From positions 434,001-498,000 of the forward strand of contig NZ_SSSM01000001.1 of the NCBI RefSeq assembly GCF_004801885.1: a stretch of DNA of 64,000 bases, in the 5' to 3' direction. The number at the start of each line of letters is the position of its first letter. Positions within the stretch are counted from its first letter, which is position 1. Under the pieces are notes generated by a model, which saw only the letters and a list, made by a program, of their open reading frames with translations, was not told the origin of the DNA and ran no database searches. The position numbers and the translations under genes were made by a program. Below are positions 33,941 to 42,473 of the stretch, piece by piece. Source of the DNA: Naasia lichenicola (lineage in GTDB: Bacteria; Actinomycetota; Actinomycetes; Actinomycetales; Microbacteriaceae).

Positions 33941-34960
33941 ATGTCGCTCACCGTTCCGCCCGCTGTCCCGCCCGTCAGCTCCGCCGTCCGTCCACCCGCC
34001 GCGGACCTCCGCTCCGCGCTGAGGCTGCCCGGCGTCCGCTGGCACCGGCCGCTCGTCGTGCTCGCCATCCTCATGGTGGTGCTCGCGGTGGTCAGCGTCA
34101 TCGGCCTCGCTCTCGACGGTCGCGAGGTCACGGGCCTCGACGTGTGGGCGAAGCCCCTGAAGTTCTCCATCTCGACGGCCATCTATGCGATCACGCTCGC
34201 CTGGCTCGTCGGTCAGCTGACCCGATTCCGCCGGATCGCGTGGATCGCCGGCACCATCACGATGATCGCCCTGACCATCGAACTGGTGATCATCGCCGGT
34301 TTTGCGGCGGCCGGAGAGACCAGCCACTTCAACGTCTCCACCCCGCTGCATACGACGGCCTGGTCCGTCATGGCCTTCTCGATCGTCGTCGTGTGGGGCT
34401 TGACGCTCCTCATCGCCGTGCTGCTCTTCCGCAACCCGCTGGGCGATCCCGCCCGAACGCTGGCCATCCGTGCCGGCGTGATCATCGCCTTCGTCGGGAT
34501 GGGACTGGCCTTCCTGATGACAGGACCGACCGCCGATCAGCTGAACGACTTCCGCGGCATCGCCGGCGCCCACACCGTCGGCACCGGGGACGGCGGCCCC
34601 GGCCTGCCGATCCTCGGCTGGAGCACCGTCGCGGGCGACCTGCGGATCCCGCACTTCGTCGGCATGCACTCCCTGCAGGTGCTTCCGATCGTCGCGATCC
34701 TGCTCGAGCTGCTCGCGACGCGGATTCCGCGGCTGGCCGGCCCGCGTGCGCGCGTCCGCCTGGTCGCGATCGCGACGGCGGCCTACGCCGCAGCTGTCGC
34801 GCTGATCCTCTGGCAGGCTCTCGTCGGCCAGTCGATCGTGGAGCCGTCGGGTCCCATCCCGATTGCCGCCGGTCTGGTCGCCCTCGCCGCCCTGACCCTC
34901 ACCGCGGTCACTGTGATCCGCGCCCGCACCCCACAGCGAGATGCCACTTTTCGTCCCTAA
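33941..34960 (+). CDS. Polytopic membrane protein, 339 aa
   Basis: About eight membrane segments can be drawn, for example VVLAILMVVLAVVSVIGLAL, ISTAIYAITLAWLVGQL, TMIALTIELVIIAGFAAAG, MAFSIVVVWGLTLLIAVLLF and LQVLPIVAILLELLATRI. The conserved-looking part reads LDVWAKPLKFSISTAIY and RIPHFVGMHSLQVLP. No transporter or enzyme family is recognised. ATG at 33941 follows GGAGG. Its stop codon lies inside a hairpin shared with the convergent gene. Confidence 0.75.
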   Translation: MSLTVPPAVPPVSSAVRPPAADLRSALRLPGVRWHRPLVVLAILMVVLAVVSVIGLALDGREVTGLDVWAKPLKFSISTAIYAITLAWLVGQLTRFRRIAWIAGTITMIALTIELVIIAGFAAAGETSHFNVSTPLHTTAWSVMAFSIVVVWGLTLLIAVLLFRNPLGDPARTLAIRAGVIIAFVGMGLAFLMTGPTADQLNDFRGIAGAHTVGTGDGGPGLPILGWSTVAGDLRIPHFVGMHSLQVLPIVAILLELLATRIPRLAGPRARVRLVAIATAAYAAAVALILWQALVGQSIVEPSGPIPIAAGLVALAALTLTAVTVIRARTPQRDATFRP

Positions 34961-34993
34961 AAGGTGCGGATAGGGACGGAAAGTGGCATCTCG
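34937..34993. terminator. Bidirectional hairpin overlapping a stop codon
   Basis: The left arm (34937-34959, beginning CGAGATGCCACTTTTCG) pairs with the right arm (34971-34993, ending AAAGTGGCATCTCG) with a single G-T type mismatch in 23 bp. The TAA stop (34958-34960) of the membrane-protein gene is in the left arm. The opposite gene ends at 35006. Confidence 0.75.
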
Positions 34994-35005
34994 ATCAGAG
35001 GAGGG

Positions 35006-36019
35006 TCAGCGGCGGCGGGCCTGCCGACGGCCGAGCAGCACGAGGAAGGTTCCCGAGGCGAGCAGCGCCAGCGTGCCGACCACGAGGCCGGTCGCATCGA
35101 ATCCGGTGCTGGCCAGCTCACGAGCTGCCACCTGATCCGCGGCGGTCTTGTCGGCCAGTGCGGCTGCGGCGGCGACTCGAGCCGCCTCATCGGCGGCCTG
35201 CTGAGCGGCCGTCGCCGTCGCCGCATCGGCTGCAGCCTGGGCCGCGGTCGCAGCTTCTGCATTCAGACGCGCGATGGTCGCAGCGGTCGAGGTCTGGTCG
35301 CAGCCCCGCGCCGCGGTGATCGTGTTGCTGTCGAGGGTGACCGCTCCGGTGCGAGCGAGAAGTCGTCCCTGCACGTCGGCGCCGGTCGTGGCGGTGATGG
35401 AGTTCATGGCCATCACCGTGCCGACCATGTGCGATCCGGTACCCAGCGTCACATCAGAGGCGACCTGCCAGAACACGTTGCACGCGTTCACTGTTCCGCC
35501 GAGCACCACCCGGCTGGTCGATGCGGTGGTGAGCGCGAACGCCTGGAAGACGAACACCGAGGCGGCGTCGCCGTTCAGGGTCACGGTGCCGGTGAGCCCC
35601 ATGCTGCCGCCGTCGTCGCGGTAGGTGCCTGCGATCAGCTCCCGGTTGCCGAGCTCGGTGACGTTGCTCTCGAGCGGCGAGCGGCCCGCGGCATCGTTGT
35701 ACGCGGTGGTGAGATCGTCCTGCGCGAGCACTGCCGCGGCGTTGGTCGCGTTCGTGGTGCCGCCGACGATGATGCCCGGCGGGAAGCCGGTGATGGCCGT
35801 GCCGGGAGACAGCCCGAGGTCGCCTCCGGTGATGACCGTCGGACCGGTGTTGGTCACGGCCGAACCGGCCAGCACCGCATAGCTGTCGGCGGTGTACAGG
35901 TACACCGGCGACTCGGCCGCCTGTGCGGCCGACCCTCCAGCAAGTGCGACCGCGACGGCGGCGACGAGTGCGATCGAGCTGACGCAGATGCGAGAGCGGA
36001 AAGAAGAATTGATGGTCAC
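35006..36019 (-). CDS. Ice-binding-family (DUF3494) surface protein with LAxTG sorting signal
   Basis: This 337-residue protein has a signal peptide (residues 1-35, ending GGSAAQAAE), a DUF3494 ice-binding beta-solenoid domain (about 40-245) with VLAGSAVTNTGPTVITGGDL, SPGTAITGFPPG, DLTTAYNDAAGR, ACNVFWQVASDVTLG and LLARTGAVTLDSNTIT, an Ala-rich helical linker (about 250-300), and a C-terminal sorting signal LASTG followed by a membrane segment and RRQARRR. LAxTG is the class E sortase motif in high-GC Gram-positives, so the protein is probably anchored to the cell wall. Known DUF3494 proteins bind ice, but many have adhesive or unknown roles. GTG start. Confidence 0.9.
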   Translation of the reverse strand: MTINSSFRSRICVSSIALVAAVAVALAGGSAAQAAESPVYLYTADSYAVLAGSAVTNTGPTVITGGDLGLSPGTAITGFPPGIIVGGTTNATNAAAVLAQDDLTTAYNDAAGRSPLESNVTELGNRELIAGTYRDDGGSMGLTGTVTLNGDAASVFVFQAFALTTASTSRVVLGGTVNACNVFWQVASDVTLGTGSHMVGTVMAMNSITATTGADVQGRLLARTGAVTLDSNTITAARGCDQTSTAATIARLNAEAATAAQAAADAATATAAQQAADEAARVAAAAALADKTAADQVAARELASTGFDATGLVVGTLALLASGTFLVLLGRRQARRR

Positions 36020-36283
36020 GAGGACCCCCCGAACAAATGGCGGATCAGCTGCGCGATATCTCGCCAGTAGGGCCCCCGCCCTAAAACTCCCCGGTAACTG
36101 AGGTTTAGCACGTATAGGCGGTCATTCCGAGAAATACCCTGGTTGGGGGGTTTATTTCAGCCCATATCCGGTGATATTGCCAGGTTTGCCTCTATCCGGC
36201 AAATCAATCAATGTGTTCCGCATTCGCAGAACATCTGCTTTCGGGATCCCCGGCCCGCCGGCATGCGTCAGACTCAAGAGATC
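36020..36283. other. AT-richer divergent intergenic region
   Basis: This 264-bp gap between divergent genes is visibly less GC-rich than its surroundings, notably 36100-36230. It should hold promoters for both the surface protein and the helicase. I see no clear -35/-10 pair, operator, riboswitch or gene in it. Confidence 0.4.
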
Positions 36284-38767
36284 ATGACGCTGCTCGATCG
36301 GATGCCCAGCACGGACGATCCGGACGCGGCGTACGTCGCCTTCGTGGACTGGGCGGCCGATCGCGGTCTCGAGCTGTATCCCGCCCAGGACGAGGCGGTG
36401 CTGGAGATCGTCACCGGGTCGAACCTGATCCTGGCGACGCCGACAGGCAGCGGCAAGTCGCTCGTCGCGATCGCCGCGCACGCCACCGCGGTCGCCCAGG
36501 GCAAGCGCAGCTACTACACCGCACCGATCAAGGCCCTGGTCAGCGAGAAGTTCTTCGCGCTGGTCGACATCTTCGGCGCCGAGAACGTCGGGATGGTCAC
36601 CGGCGACTCGTCGGTCAACCCCGACGCTCCGATCATCTGCTGCACCGCCGAGATCCTGGCCAACATCGCCCTGCGCCGCGGCCCCGATGCCGACGTCGAT
36701 CAGGTGGTGATGGATGAGTTCCACTTCTACGCCGATCCCGACCGCGGATGGGCCTGGCAGGTGCCGCTGCTGATCCTGCACCGCGCGCAGTTCATCCTCA
36801 TGTCGGCGACCCTCGGCGACGTCACCGACCTCGCGGACGACCTCAGCCATCGCACGAAGCGGGCGACCGCGCGGGTGACGAGCGTCGAGCGCCCCGTGCC
36901 GCTGCACTTCTCCTACGTCCGCGAGCCCACCCACGAGACGGTCGACGAGCTGCTCAACACCAAGCAGGCGCCGGTCTACATCGTGCACTTCTCGCAGGCG
37001 GCCGCCATGGAACGCGCCCAGGCGCTGAGCAGCCTGCGCATCGTCGACAGAGACGCCCGGGACCGGATCGCGGAGGAGATCGGCGCCTTCCGCTTCACGA
37101 CCGCCTTCGGCAAGACGCTGAGCCGCCTGGTTCGCGGCGGGATCGGCGTGCACCACGCGGGCATGCTGCCCAAGTACCGGCGCCTGGTCGAGCAGCTCGC
37201 CCAGCGCGGTCTGCTGCGGGTGATCTGCGGCACCGACACGCTCGGCGTCGGCATCAACGTGCCGATCAGGACGGTTCTGCTCACCGCGCTCACCAAGTAC
37301 GACGGCACCAAGATGCGTCAGCTGACGGCGCGGGAGTTCCATCAGATCGCCGGCCGCGCGGGCAGGGCGGGCTTCGACACCGCGGGAACCGTGATCGCCG
37401 AGGCGCCCGAGCATGAGATCGAGAACGCCAAGCTGATCGCCAAGGCCGGCGACGACATGAAGAAGGTCCGCAAGGTCATCCGCAAGAAGGCGCCGGAAGG
37501 CTTCGTCTCCTGGGGTGAGCCGAGCTTCGAGAAGCTGGTCGCCGCCGAGCCCGAACCGCTCACCAGCAGCATGCGGCTCACGGCGGCGATGCTCATCAAC
37601 GTCATCGGCCGCGGCGGCGACGTGTTCGGGAACGTCCGCGACCTGGTCTTCGACAATCACGAGCCGCGAGCCCGCCAGTTCGACCTCGCCCGTCGTGCGC
37701 TCGGCATCTATCGCACGCTCGTCGCCGCCGAGGTCGTCGAGGTGGTGGAGGGCCAGATCCGGCTCACGGTCGACCTGCCCGCCAACTTCGCGCTCAACCA
37801 GCCGCTGTCGCCGTTCGCCCTGGCCGCGTTCGACCTGCTGGATCCGGAGTCACCGAGCTGGGCGCTCGACGTGATCAGCGTCATCGAGGCGACTCTCGAC
37901 GATCCTCGACCCGTGCTCTCGCAGCAGGAGTTCAAAGCTCGCGGTGAAGCGGTCGCGGCGATGAAGGCCGAGGGCATCGAGTACGACCAGCGGATGGAGC
38001 TGCTCGAGCAGATCAGCTACCCCAAGCCGCTCGGCGAGCTGTTGGAGCAGTCGTTCGAGGTGTTCGCATCCAGCCAGCCCTGGATCCGCGACTTCGCACT
38101 GCGGCCCAAATCGGTGGTGCGCGACATGTTCGAACGCGCGATGACGTTCGCCGAGTTCGTCAACTTCTACTCGCTCGGCCGCAGCGAGGGCCTGGTGCTC
38201 CGCTACCTCAGCGACGCCTATCGCACCCTTCGCCAGACGGTGCCCGACGATGTGAAGGGCGAGGAGCTCACCGACCTGATCGAGTGGCTCGGCGAACTGG
38301 TCCGCCAGGTCGATTCGAGCCTCGTGGACGAGTGGGCCGAGCTGGTCAATCCGCACTCCGATCCGGATGCGCCTGTCGTGCCTCCCGCGCCTCCGAGCGT
38401 GCTGCGCAACCGACGGGCCTTCCTCGTGCTCGTGCGGAACGAGCTCTTCCGCAGGGTCCAGCTCGCCGCCCTCGACCGCCCGGACCAGCTCGTCGAGCTC
38501 GAACCCGACGGATCGCTCGATGCCGACGCGTGGGGCGCGCTGCTCGACGCGTACTACGACGACCACGACTCGATCGGCACCGGAGCATCCGCACGCGGCG
38601 CATCGATGCTGATCATCGAGGAGACGCCGACCGTCTGGAATGTGCGGCAGATCATCGACGATCCGGTCGGCGACCACGACTGGGGCATCACCGCGGAGGT
38701 CGACCTGGCCGAGTCGGATGAGCAGGGGATCGCCGTCGTGCGCGTCACGGGGCTGAACCGACTCTGA
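36284..38767 (+). CDS. DEAD/DEAH helicase with DUF3516 (Ski2/HelY-like)
   Basis: This 827-residue protein has Walker A TPTGSGKSLVAIAAH (about residues 57-70), VMDEFHFYADPDRGWAW in place of the DEVH box, LMSATLGDV, a RecA2 domain with HHAGMLPKYRRLVE and GTDTLGVGINVPIRT, and FHQIAGRAGRAGFDT. A long C-terminal DUF3516 region follows, with DMFERAMTFAEFVNFYSLGR. This is the Ski2-like actinobacterial helicase group. RNA helicase activity is inferred, not shown. ATG at 36284 fits the family N-terminus; one at 36263 is possible. Confidence 0.88.
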   Translation: MTLLDRMPSTDDPDAAYVAFVDWAADRGLELYPAQDEAVLEIVTGSNLILATPTGSGKSLVAIAAHATAVAQGKRSYYTAPIKALVSEKFFALVDIFGAENVGMVTGDSSVNPDAPIICCTAEILANIALRRGPDADVDQVVMDEFHFYADPDRGWAWQVPLLILHRAQFILMSATLGDVTDLADDLSHRTKRATARVTSVERPVPLHFSYVREPTHETVDELLNTKQAPVYIVHFSQAAAMERAQALSSLRIVDRDARDRIAEEIGAFRFTTAFGKTLSRLVRGGIGVHHAGMLPKYRRLVEQLAQRGLLRVICGTDTLGVGINVPIRTVLLTALTKYDGTKMRQLTAREFHQIAGRAGRAGFDTAGTVIAEAPEHEIENAKLIAKAGDDMKKVRKVIRKKAPEGFVSWGEPSFEKLVAAEPEPLTSSMRLTAAMLINVIGRGGDVFGNVRDLVFDNHEPRARQFDLARRALGIYRTLVAAEVVEVVEGQIRLTVDLPANFALNQPLSPFALAAFDLLDPESPSWALDVISVIEATLDDPRPVLSQQEFKARGEAVAAMKAEGIEYDQRMELLEQISYPKPLGELLEQSFEVFASSQPWIRDFALRPKSVVRDMFERAMTFAEFVNFYSLGRSEGLVLRYLSDAYRTLRQTVPDDVKGEELTDLIEWLGELVRQVDSSLVDEWAELVNPHSDPDAPVVPPAPPSVLRNRRAFLVLVRNELFRRVQLAALDRPDQLVELEPDGSLDADAWGALLDAYYDDHDSIGTGASARGASMLIIEETPTVWNVRQIIDDPVGDHDWGITAEVDLAESDEQGIAVVRVTGLNRL

Positions 38768-38878
38768 GGTTCGAGTGGGGAGGCCTTCCACAACGTGACT
38801 CGAGCGGGATCGGCTCTCGATGTGGGCCCGGCACAGCGGATATGCGCCTGTCGGCCCGCGCCGGTACATTTCGGACTC

Positions 38879-39448
38879 GTGGACCTCCTCCGTCGCTACG
38901 TCCGGCTGCTTCTGATCACGCTCTCCGCTCGTCGGGGTCCGCGACTGGATCCCCTCGGCATCAGCCGGATCAACGGGCGGGTCTGGCCGACCGACATCGA
39001 CGAGTTCCGGCACGTCAACAACGGCGTCTATCTCTCGCTGCTCGACCACGCCCGACTCGATCTGCTCGAGCGCAGCGGGCTCTGGTCGCGGATCCGAGCC
39101 GCCGGCGTCTATCCGGTGGTCAGCATGCAGACCGTGAGCTACCGCAAGTCGCTGAAGCTAGGTCAGCGCTACGTCATCGAGACCCGGATCGCCGGATTCG
39201 ACGAGCGGTCGGTGTTCATCGAGCAGCGCTTCGTCGTGGCTGGCGAGATCTATGTGCGTGCCTACGTGGTCGGCCGGTTCCTGCGCGAGCGCGGGGGAGT
39301 GGTGTCGATGGGGGAGCTGGCCGAGATCACCGGAGTCGACATCGCGTCCGTTCCCGTGCCGGCCTGGCTGGCCGACTGGGCCGAGGCCTCGAGGCTGCCC
39401 AGCACCCGAGATGACGCGCCGAGCGAATGGCAGCCGCTCGGCAGCTGA
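38879..39448 (+). CDS. Hotdog-fold acyl-CoA thioesterase (THEM6-like)
   Basis: This 189-residue protein has a hotdog domain of the THEM6/4-hydroxybenzoyl-CoA thioesterase type: RVWPTDIDEFRHVNNGVYLS, with the conserved DxxxxxHVNN block, LDHARLDLLERSGLW, QTVSYRKSLKLGQRYVIETR and SVFIEQRFVVAGEIYVRAYV. It would hydrolyse acyl-CoA thioesters. The GTG at 38879 (VDLLRRYVRLL) gives the family N-terminal helix; the longer frame upstream looks non-coding. Confidence 0.8.
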   Translation: MDLLRRYVRLLLITLSARRGPRLDPLGISRINGRVWPTDIDEFRHVNNGVYLSLLDHARLDLLERSGLWSRIRAAGVYPVVSMQTVSYRKSLKLGQRYVIETRIAGFDERSVFIEQRFVVAGEIYVRAYVVGRFLRERGGVVSMGELAEITGVDIASVPVPAWLADWAEASRLPSTRDDAPSEWQPLGS

Positions 39449-39497
39449 TCGCCGATCGAGGACAGCGGCTGACCTGTTCACGTTCTAGCCTCGGAGG

Positions 39498-40064
39498 ATG
39501 GCGGATCCCGTGAGCGAGCCGAGGCAGTTCCCCGACGTAGCGAGCTGGGAGGCATGGCTCGAGGCGCACGCAGAGACGGAGACCGAGATCTGGGTGAAGA
39601 TCGCCAAGAAGGGCTCGGGCATCCCGTCGATCACGGTGCGCGAGGCGCTCGAAGGCGTGCTCTGCTTCGGCTGGATCGACGGCCAGCGCAAGGGCTGGGA
39701 CGAGCAGTTCTTTCTCCAGCGCTACTGCCGCCGGCGAGCTCGCAGCACCTGGTCGCAGGTGAACGTCGACCTCGTGGCGAAGCTCGCGGAAGAGGGCCGG
39801 ATGCGAGCCAGCGGACTCCGCGAGGTGGAGCGGGCGCAGGCGGATGGCCGCTGGGAGATGGCCTACGTCTCGCAGAGGGACTTCGTCCTCCCTGATGACT
39901 TCCAGGCCGCGCTCGATGCGAATCCCGCAGCGGCGGCCGCGTACTCCTCGCTCGGCAAGACAGCGCAGTACCTGGCCGCCTTCCCCGCCATCAAGGCGAA
40001 GACGCCGGCGGGCCGCGCGTCGGCCATCTCCGTGGCCATCGACCGCCTGGCAGCGAGCGAGTAG
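39498..40064 (+). CDS. YdeI/OmpD-associated family protein
   Basis: This 188-residue protein has the YdeI family pattern: FPDVASWEAWLEAHAETETE, WVKIAKKGSGIPSITVREAL, LCFGWIDGQRKGWDEQFF, LQRYCRRRARSTWSQVNVDL, and a C-terminal AYSSLGKTAQYLAAFPAI plus helical end. The molecular function is not established; some homologues are linked to peptide sensitivity. A second, DUF1905-type relative is at 57596-58057. Confidence 0.85.
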   Translation: MADPVSEPRQFPDVASWEAWLEAHAETETEIWVKIAKKGSGIPSITVREALEGVLCFGWIDGQRKGWDEQFFLQRYCRRRARSTWSQVNVDLVAKLAEEGRMRASGLREVERAQADGRWEMAYVSQRDFVLPDDFQAALDANPAAAAAYSSLGKTAQYLAAFPAIKAKTPAGRASAISVAIDRLAASE

Positions 40065-40076
40065 GCCGCCTCGGCC

Positions 40077-40182
40077 GGGCTTCGACTCGGGCGCTGCGCG
40101 CCCGGCTCAGCCACCGGGTGCTGCGGGCGGTGCACTCCTTCTTCGGTGGCTGGGCCGGTCCGAAGGGTCGTATCGAAGCCCA
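40077..40182. repeat. Family B repeat pair
   Basis: A direct copy (40077-40116, GGGCTTCGACTCGGGCGCTG... ending AGCCACCG) faces an inverted diverged copy (40144-40182, CGGTGGCTGGGCCGG... ending GAAGCCCA). The pair lies between the convergent YdeI gene and the membrane-protein gene. Confidence 0.8.
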
Positions 40183-40208
40183 CTCGGGCACCCCACAAGG
40201 CAAGAAGC

Positions 40209-41279
40209 TCAGATGCGCTCGCCGTAACGCGGGGGAGGGAGGTCCTCCCAGCGGACGGTCGGAGCAGTGCTCGGCCTTTCGGACAGAGCATCGCTGTGCT
40301 CGGCCGCATATCGGCGAGCGCGTCGCGCCTGGCGCCCGTAGATGGGCACGATAACCGCGATGAAGGCGACCGAGAGGATCATAAATCCGATCGCGAACCC
40401 TGGAATGACCGAGCTGGTGGTCCCCAGCACCTCTGGGAGCTGCTGCAGGGCGAGGCCGGCGAAGAGCAGGGCCTGCTGCGCGGATTGGACGGGAAGCAGC
40501 ACCGCGATGATGCGCGCATAGCGGACCGCATCCGCATCACGTCCGACCGGCAGCTCCTCCGTCTTGCCGCGGAGGACCACTCGCCCCAGCGCTCGGGCGG
40601 CTCCCCACCCGCCGCCGACGAGCTCACGCGAGGCGCGGGCGAGCGGCACGACCGCGGTGAGACAGACGATCGAAGCCGTGATGAAGGCCAACGCGATGAG
40701 GCTCGGCGCCAACTCCCAGTCGATAGGAGACTCTCCGAGGGCGAGCGAGAGAGCGACGCCGCCCAGGGCCCCGGCGACGAGGGTGATCGCGAAGCCGAGC
40801 ACGATCTGCCGGACCTTCCGGCGGAGCCAGGCTCGGGACAGCAGGTCCTCGCCCGCAGGCTCCGAGCGCGGCGTTGTCCGAGCGAGCTGCGCCCGTCGGC
40901 GGAGTCGATCTCCGATCACCGCGGCGAGGACGACGAACAGCGCCTGAACGAGAATGGCGGCGAGCGGCACCCAGGCCGGGATGCGTCCGACGACGCTGCT
41001 GGCGATGATCGCGAGCGCGCCGACGAGTGCCATCGTCGAGTAGGTGAGGAGCAAGGCGCGGTGCTGGGCGCGTCCGCTGGGGGATCTGAAGTCCAGCTTC
41101 CAATTCGCGGCCACCGAGCCGACGACAATCGGCAGGATCATCAGCAGTCCGCCGCCGACTGCGAGCAGCATGATGGAGGCGTTGCCGGGAGCTGGATCTG
41201 CAGCGATCGCCCCCAGAGTGAGCAGCAGTATCGGCGCCGGGGCGACTACAACCAGGACGATCGCGGCGATGACCTTCAT
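40209..41279 (-). CDS. Polytopic membrane protein, 356 aa
   Basis: About eight membrane segments are visible, for example VIAAIVLVVVAPAPILLLTL, TYSTMALVGALAIIASSVVG, LAAILVQALFVVLAAVIGD, GFAITLVAGALGGVALSLAL, SLIALAFITASIVCLTAVVP and GFAIGFMILSVAFIAVIVPI. The C-terminus is soluble (TAPTVRWEDLPPPRYGE). No family is recognised. GGAGG lies 5 bp before ATG 41279. It is downstream of, and co-directional with, the M56 peptidase (57-bp gap), so it may belong to the same transcript. Confidence 0.75.
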   Translation of the reverse strand: MKVIAAIVLVVVAPAPILLLTLGAIAADPAPGNASIMLLAVGGGLLMILPIVVGSVAANWKLDFRSPSGRAQHRALLLTYSTMALVGALAIIASSVVGRIPAWVPLAAILVQALFVVLAAVIGDRLRRRAQLARTTPRSEPAGEDLLSRAWLRRKVRQIVLGFAITLVAGALGGVALSLALGESPIDWELAPSLIALAFITASIVCLTAVVPLARASRELVGGGWGAARALGRVVLRGKTEELPVGRDADAVRYARIIAVLLPVQSAQQALLFAGLALQQLPEVLGTTSSVIPGFAIGFMILSVAFIAVIVPIYGRQARRARRYAAEHSDALSERPSTAPTVRWEDLPPPRYGERI

Positions 41280-41335
41280 TCGACCTCCGAGCTCGGGTCG
41301 TCGAACCCTATCCGACACGCCGCGAGCGCTGAGCC

Positions 41336-42316
41336 TCAGGCGGGGAGGAGGTCCGCGACGGCTGGAGCGGCGAGCAGCGCAGTGGGAACGGCGATCAGGG
41401 CGGACGCGGCGACGATCGCGCTGATGCGGGCGACCGCGCCGATCGGATGCGCGCTGCCGTCGAGGCGTCCGATCCGGGCCGCGAGGCGGGCTGCGTCATC
41501 GCCCAGCCCGCTGATGGCACTCGGCAGGCCGGCCGACCCGGACACCTGTCGCCTCTCGGAGGCGCCGGCTGCGCCGATGGCGACCAGCGTGATCGCTCGG
41601 GCGAGCGTGGCGTCGGCGACGGTGGTGCGGGCGTGGTCGTCGGCGAGCATCTCGGTGAGAGTCGCGACGGCACCCTCGGCCCGATTGGCGACGGGGAACC
41701 ACGGCAGCGACGTGTGCCAGGCGCGGAAGGCGACCAGCACGAGATCGTGTCGCTGAGTGGCGTGCGCCCGCTCGTGCTCGATGACGCCGGTGAGCTCGTC
41801 CTCCGACAGCGTGCGCACCAGTCCCGCAGAGAAGACGGTGAGCGAGTGGAAGACGCCAGGCAGGCAGTAGGCGACCGGCGCCGCGCTGTCGAGCAGACGG
41901 GCGTCGGGCCGGTCGGGGATCGGGCTGGTCAGCAGGTCGATCAGCGCCCGGTGACGTCGGCGCTCCCTCGTCGTGTGCGCGATGGTGAGCAGGAGATTGA
42001 GGAGGAGGTGTCCGCCGAGGATCACCCCGGAGGTCAGCACCGCGAGGTGCAGCACCTCGGAGCTCGTGAAGGTGCCGCCCTGCATTGCGAGCACCAGGCC
42101 GCGCAGTCCACTCGCGAAGTCGTTCCCGAACGGCACCAGTCCGAAGGTGAGCAGCGCGCCGATCATCGACAGCCCTCCCGCGAGAGCGACGGCCTGCCAG
42201 AGCACCAGGGCCGTCGCCGGCGCGCGACTCGGCCATGCGGCGCCTGCCAGCAGCAGGGGTGCGGGCCAGGCGAGCACGACCGCGAGGGCGGCGAGGGCGA
42301 ACGATCCGGTCAGCAT
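41336..42316 (-). CDS. M56-family membrane metalloprotease (BlaR-like)
   Basis: This 326-residue protein has four or so membrane segments around a zinc-protease domain: PVAYCLPGVFHSLTVFSAGL, VIEHERAHATQRHDLVLVAF (HExxH at about residues 177-185) and AEGAVATLTEMLADDHA (third ligand region). This is the M56 (BlaR1/MecR1) protease core without the C-terminal penicillin-binding sensor domain, like the short actinobacterial BlaR. In that system the protease cleaves or inactivates the partner BlaI repressor. The gene is downstream of a BlaI-type gene on the same strand. Start: ATG 42316 preferred; GTG 42325 is also possible. Confidence 0.88.
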   Translation of the reverse strand: MLTGSFALAALAVVLAWPAPLLLAGAAWPSRAPATALVLWQAVALAGGLSMIGALLTFGLVPFGNDFASGLRGLVLAMQGGTFTSSEVLHLAVLTSGVILGGHLLLNLLLTIAHTTRERRRHRALIDLLTSPIPDRPDARLLDSAAPVAYCLPGVFHSLTVFSAGLVRTLSEDELTGVIEHERAHATQRHDLVLVAFRAWHTSLPWFPVANRAEGAVATLTEMLADDHARTTVADATLARAITLVAIGAAGASERRQVSGSAGLPSAISGLGDDAARLAARIGRLDGSAHPIGAVARISAIVAASALIAVPTALLAAPAVADLLPA

Positions 42317-42340
42317 CGCGCGCACTCGGAGGCGGATGGC

Positions 42341-42447
42341 TGGGCTTCGACACGACGCTGGCGCGTCGGCTCAGCCGCCGAGGGAGGTGGGCACCGAAAG
42401 CATCCGGTGGCTGAGCCGGGGCGCGGAGCGGCCCGTGTCGAAGCCCA
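42341..42447. repeat. Family B repeat pair between blaI-like and M56 genes
   Basis: A direct copy (42341-42380, TGGGCTTCGACACGACGCTG...) faces an inverted copy (42405-42447, CGGTGGCTGAGCCGGGGCGC... ending AGCCCA). Together they occupy most of the 157-bp gap inside the presumed two-gene operon, where a hairpin could weaken read-through from the repressor into the protease gene. Confidence 0.8.
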
Positions 42448-42473
42448 CTCGAGCGCGACCTCGTGCCCAGGCA

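Noticed and set aside
36020-36283. Possible riboswitch or structured leader upstream of the surface-protein gene
   Set aside because: The region is AT-richer, but I find no match to c-di-GMP, c-di-AMP or other riboswitch cores.
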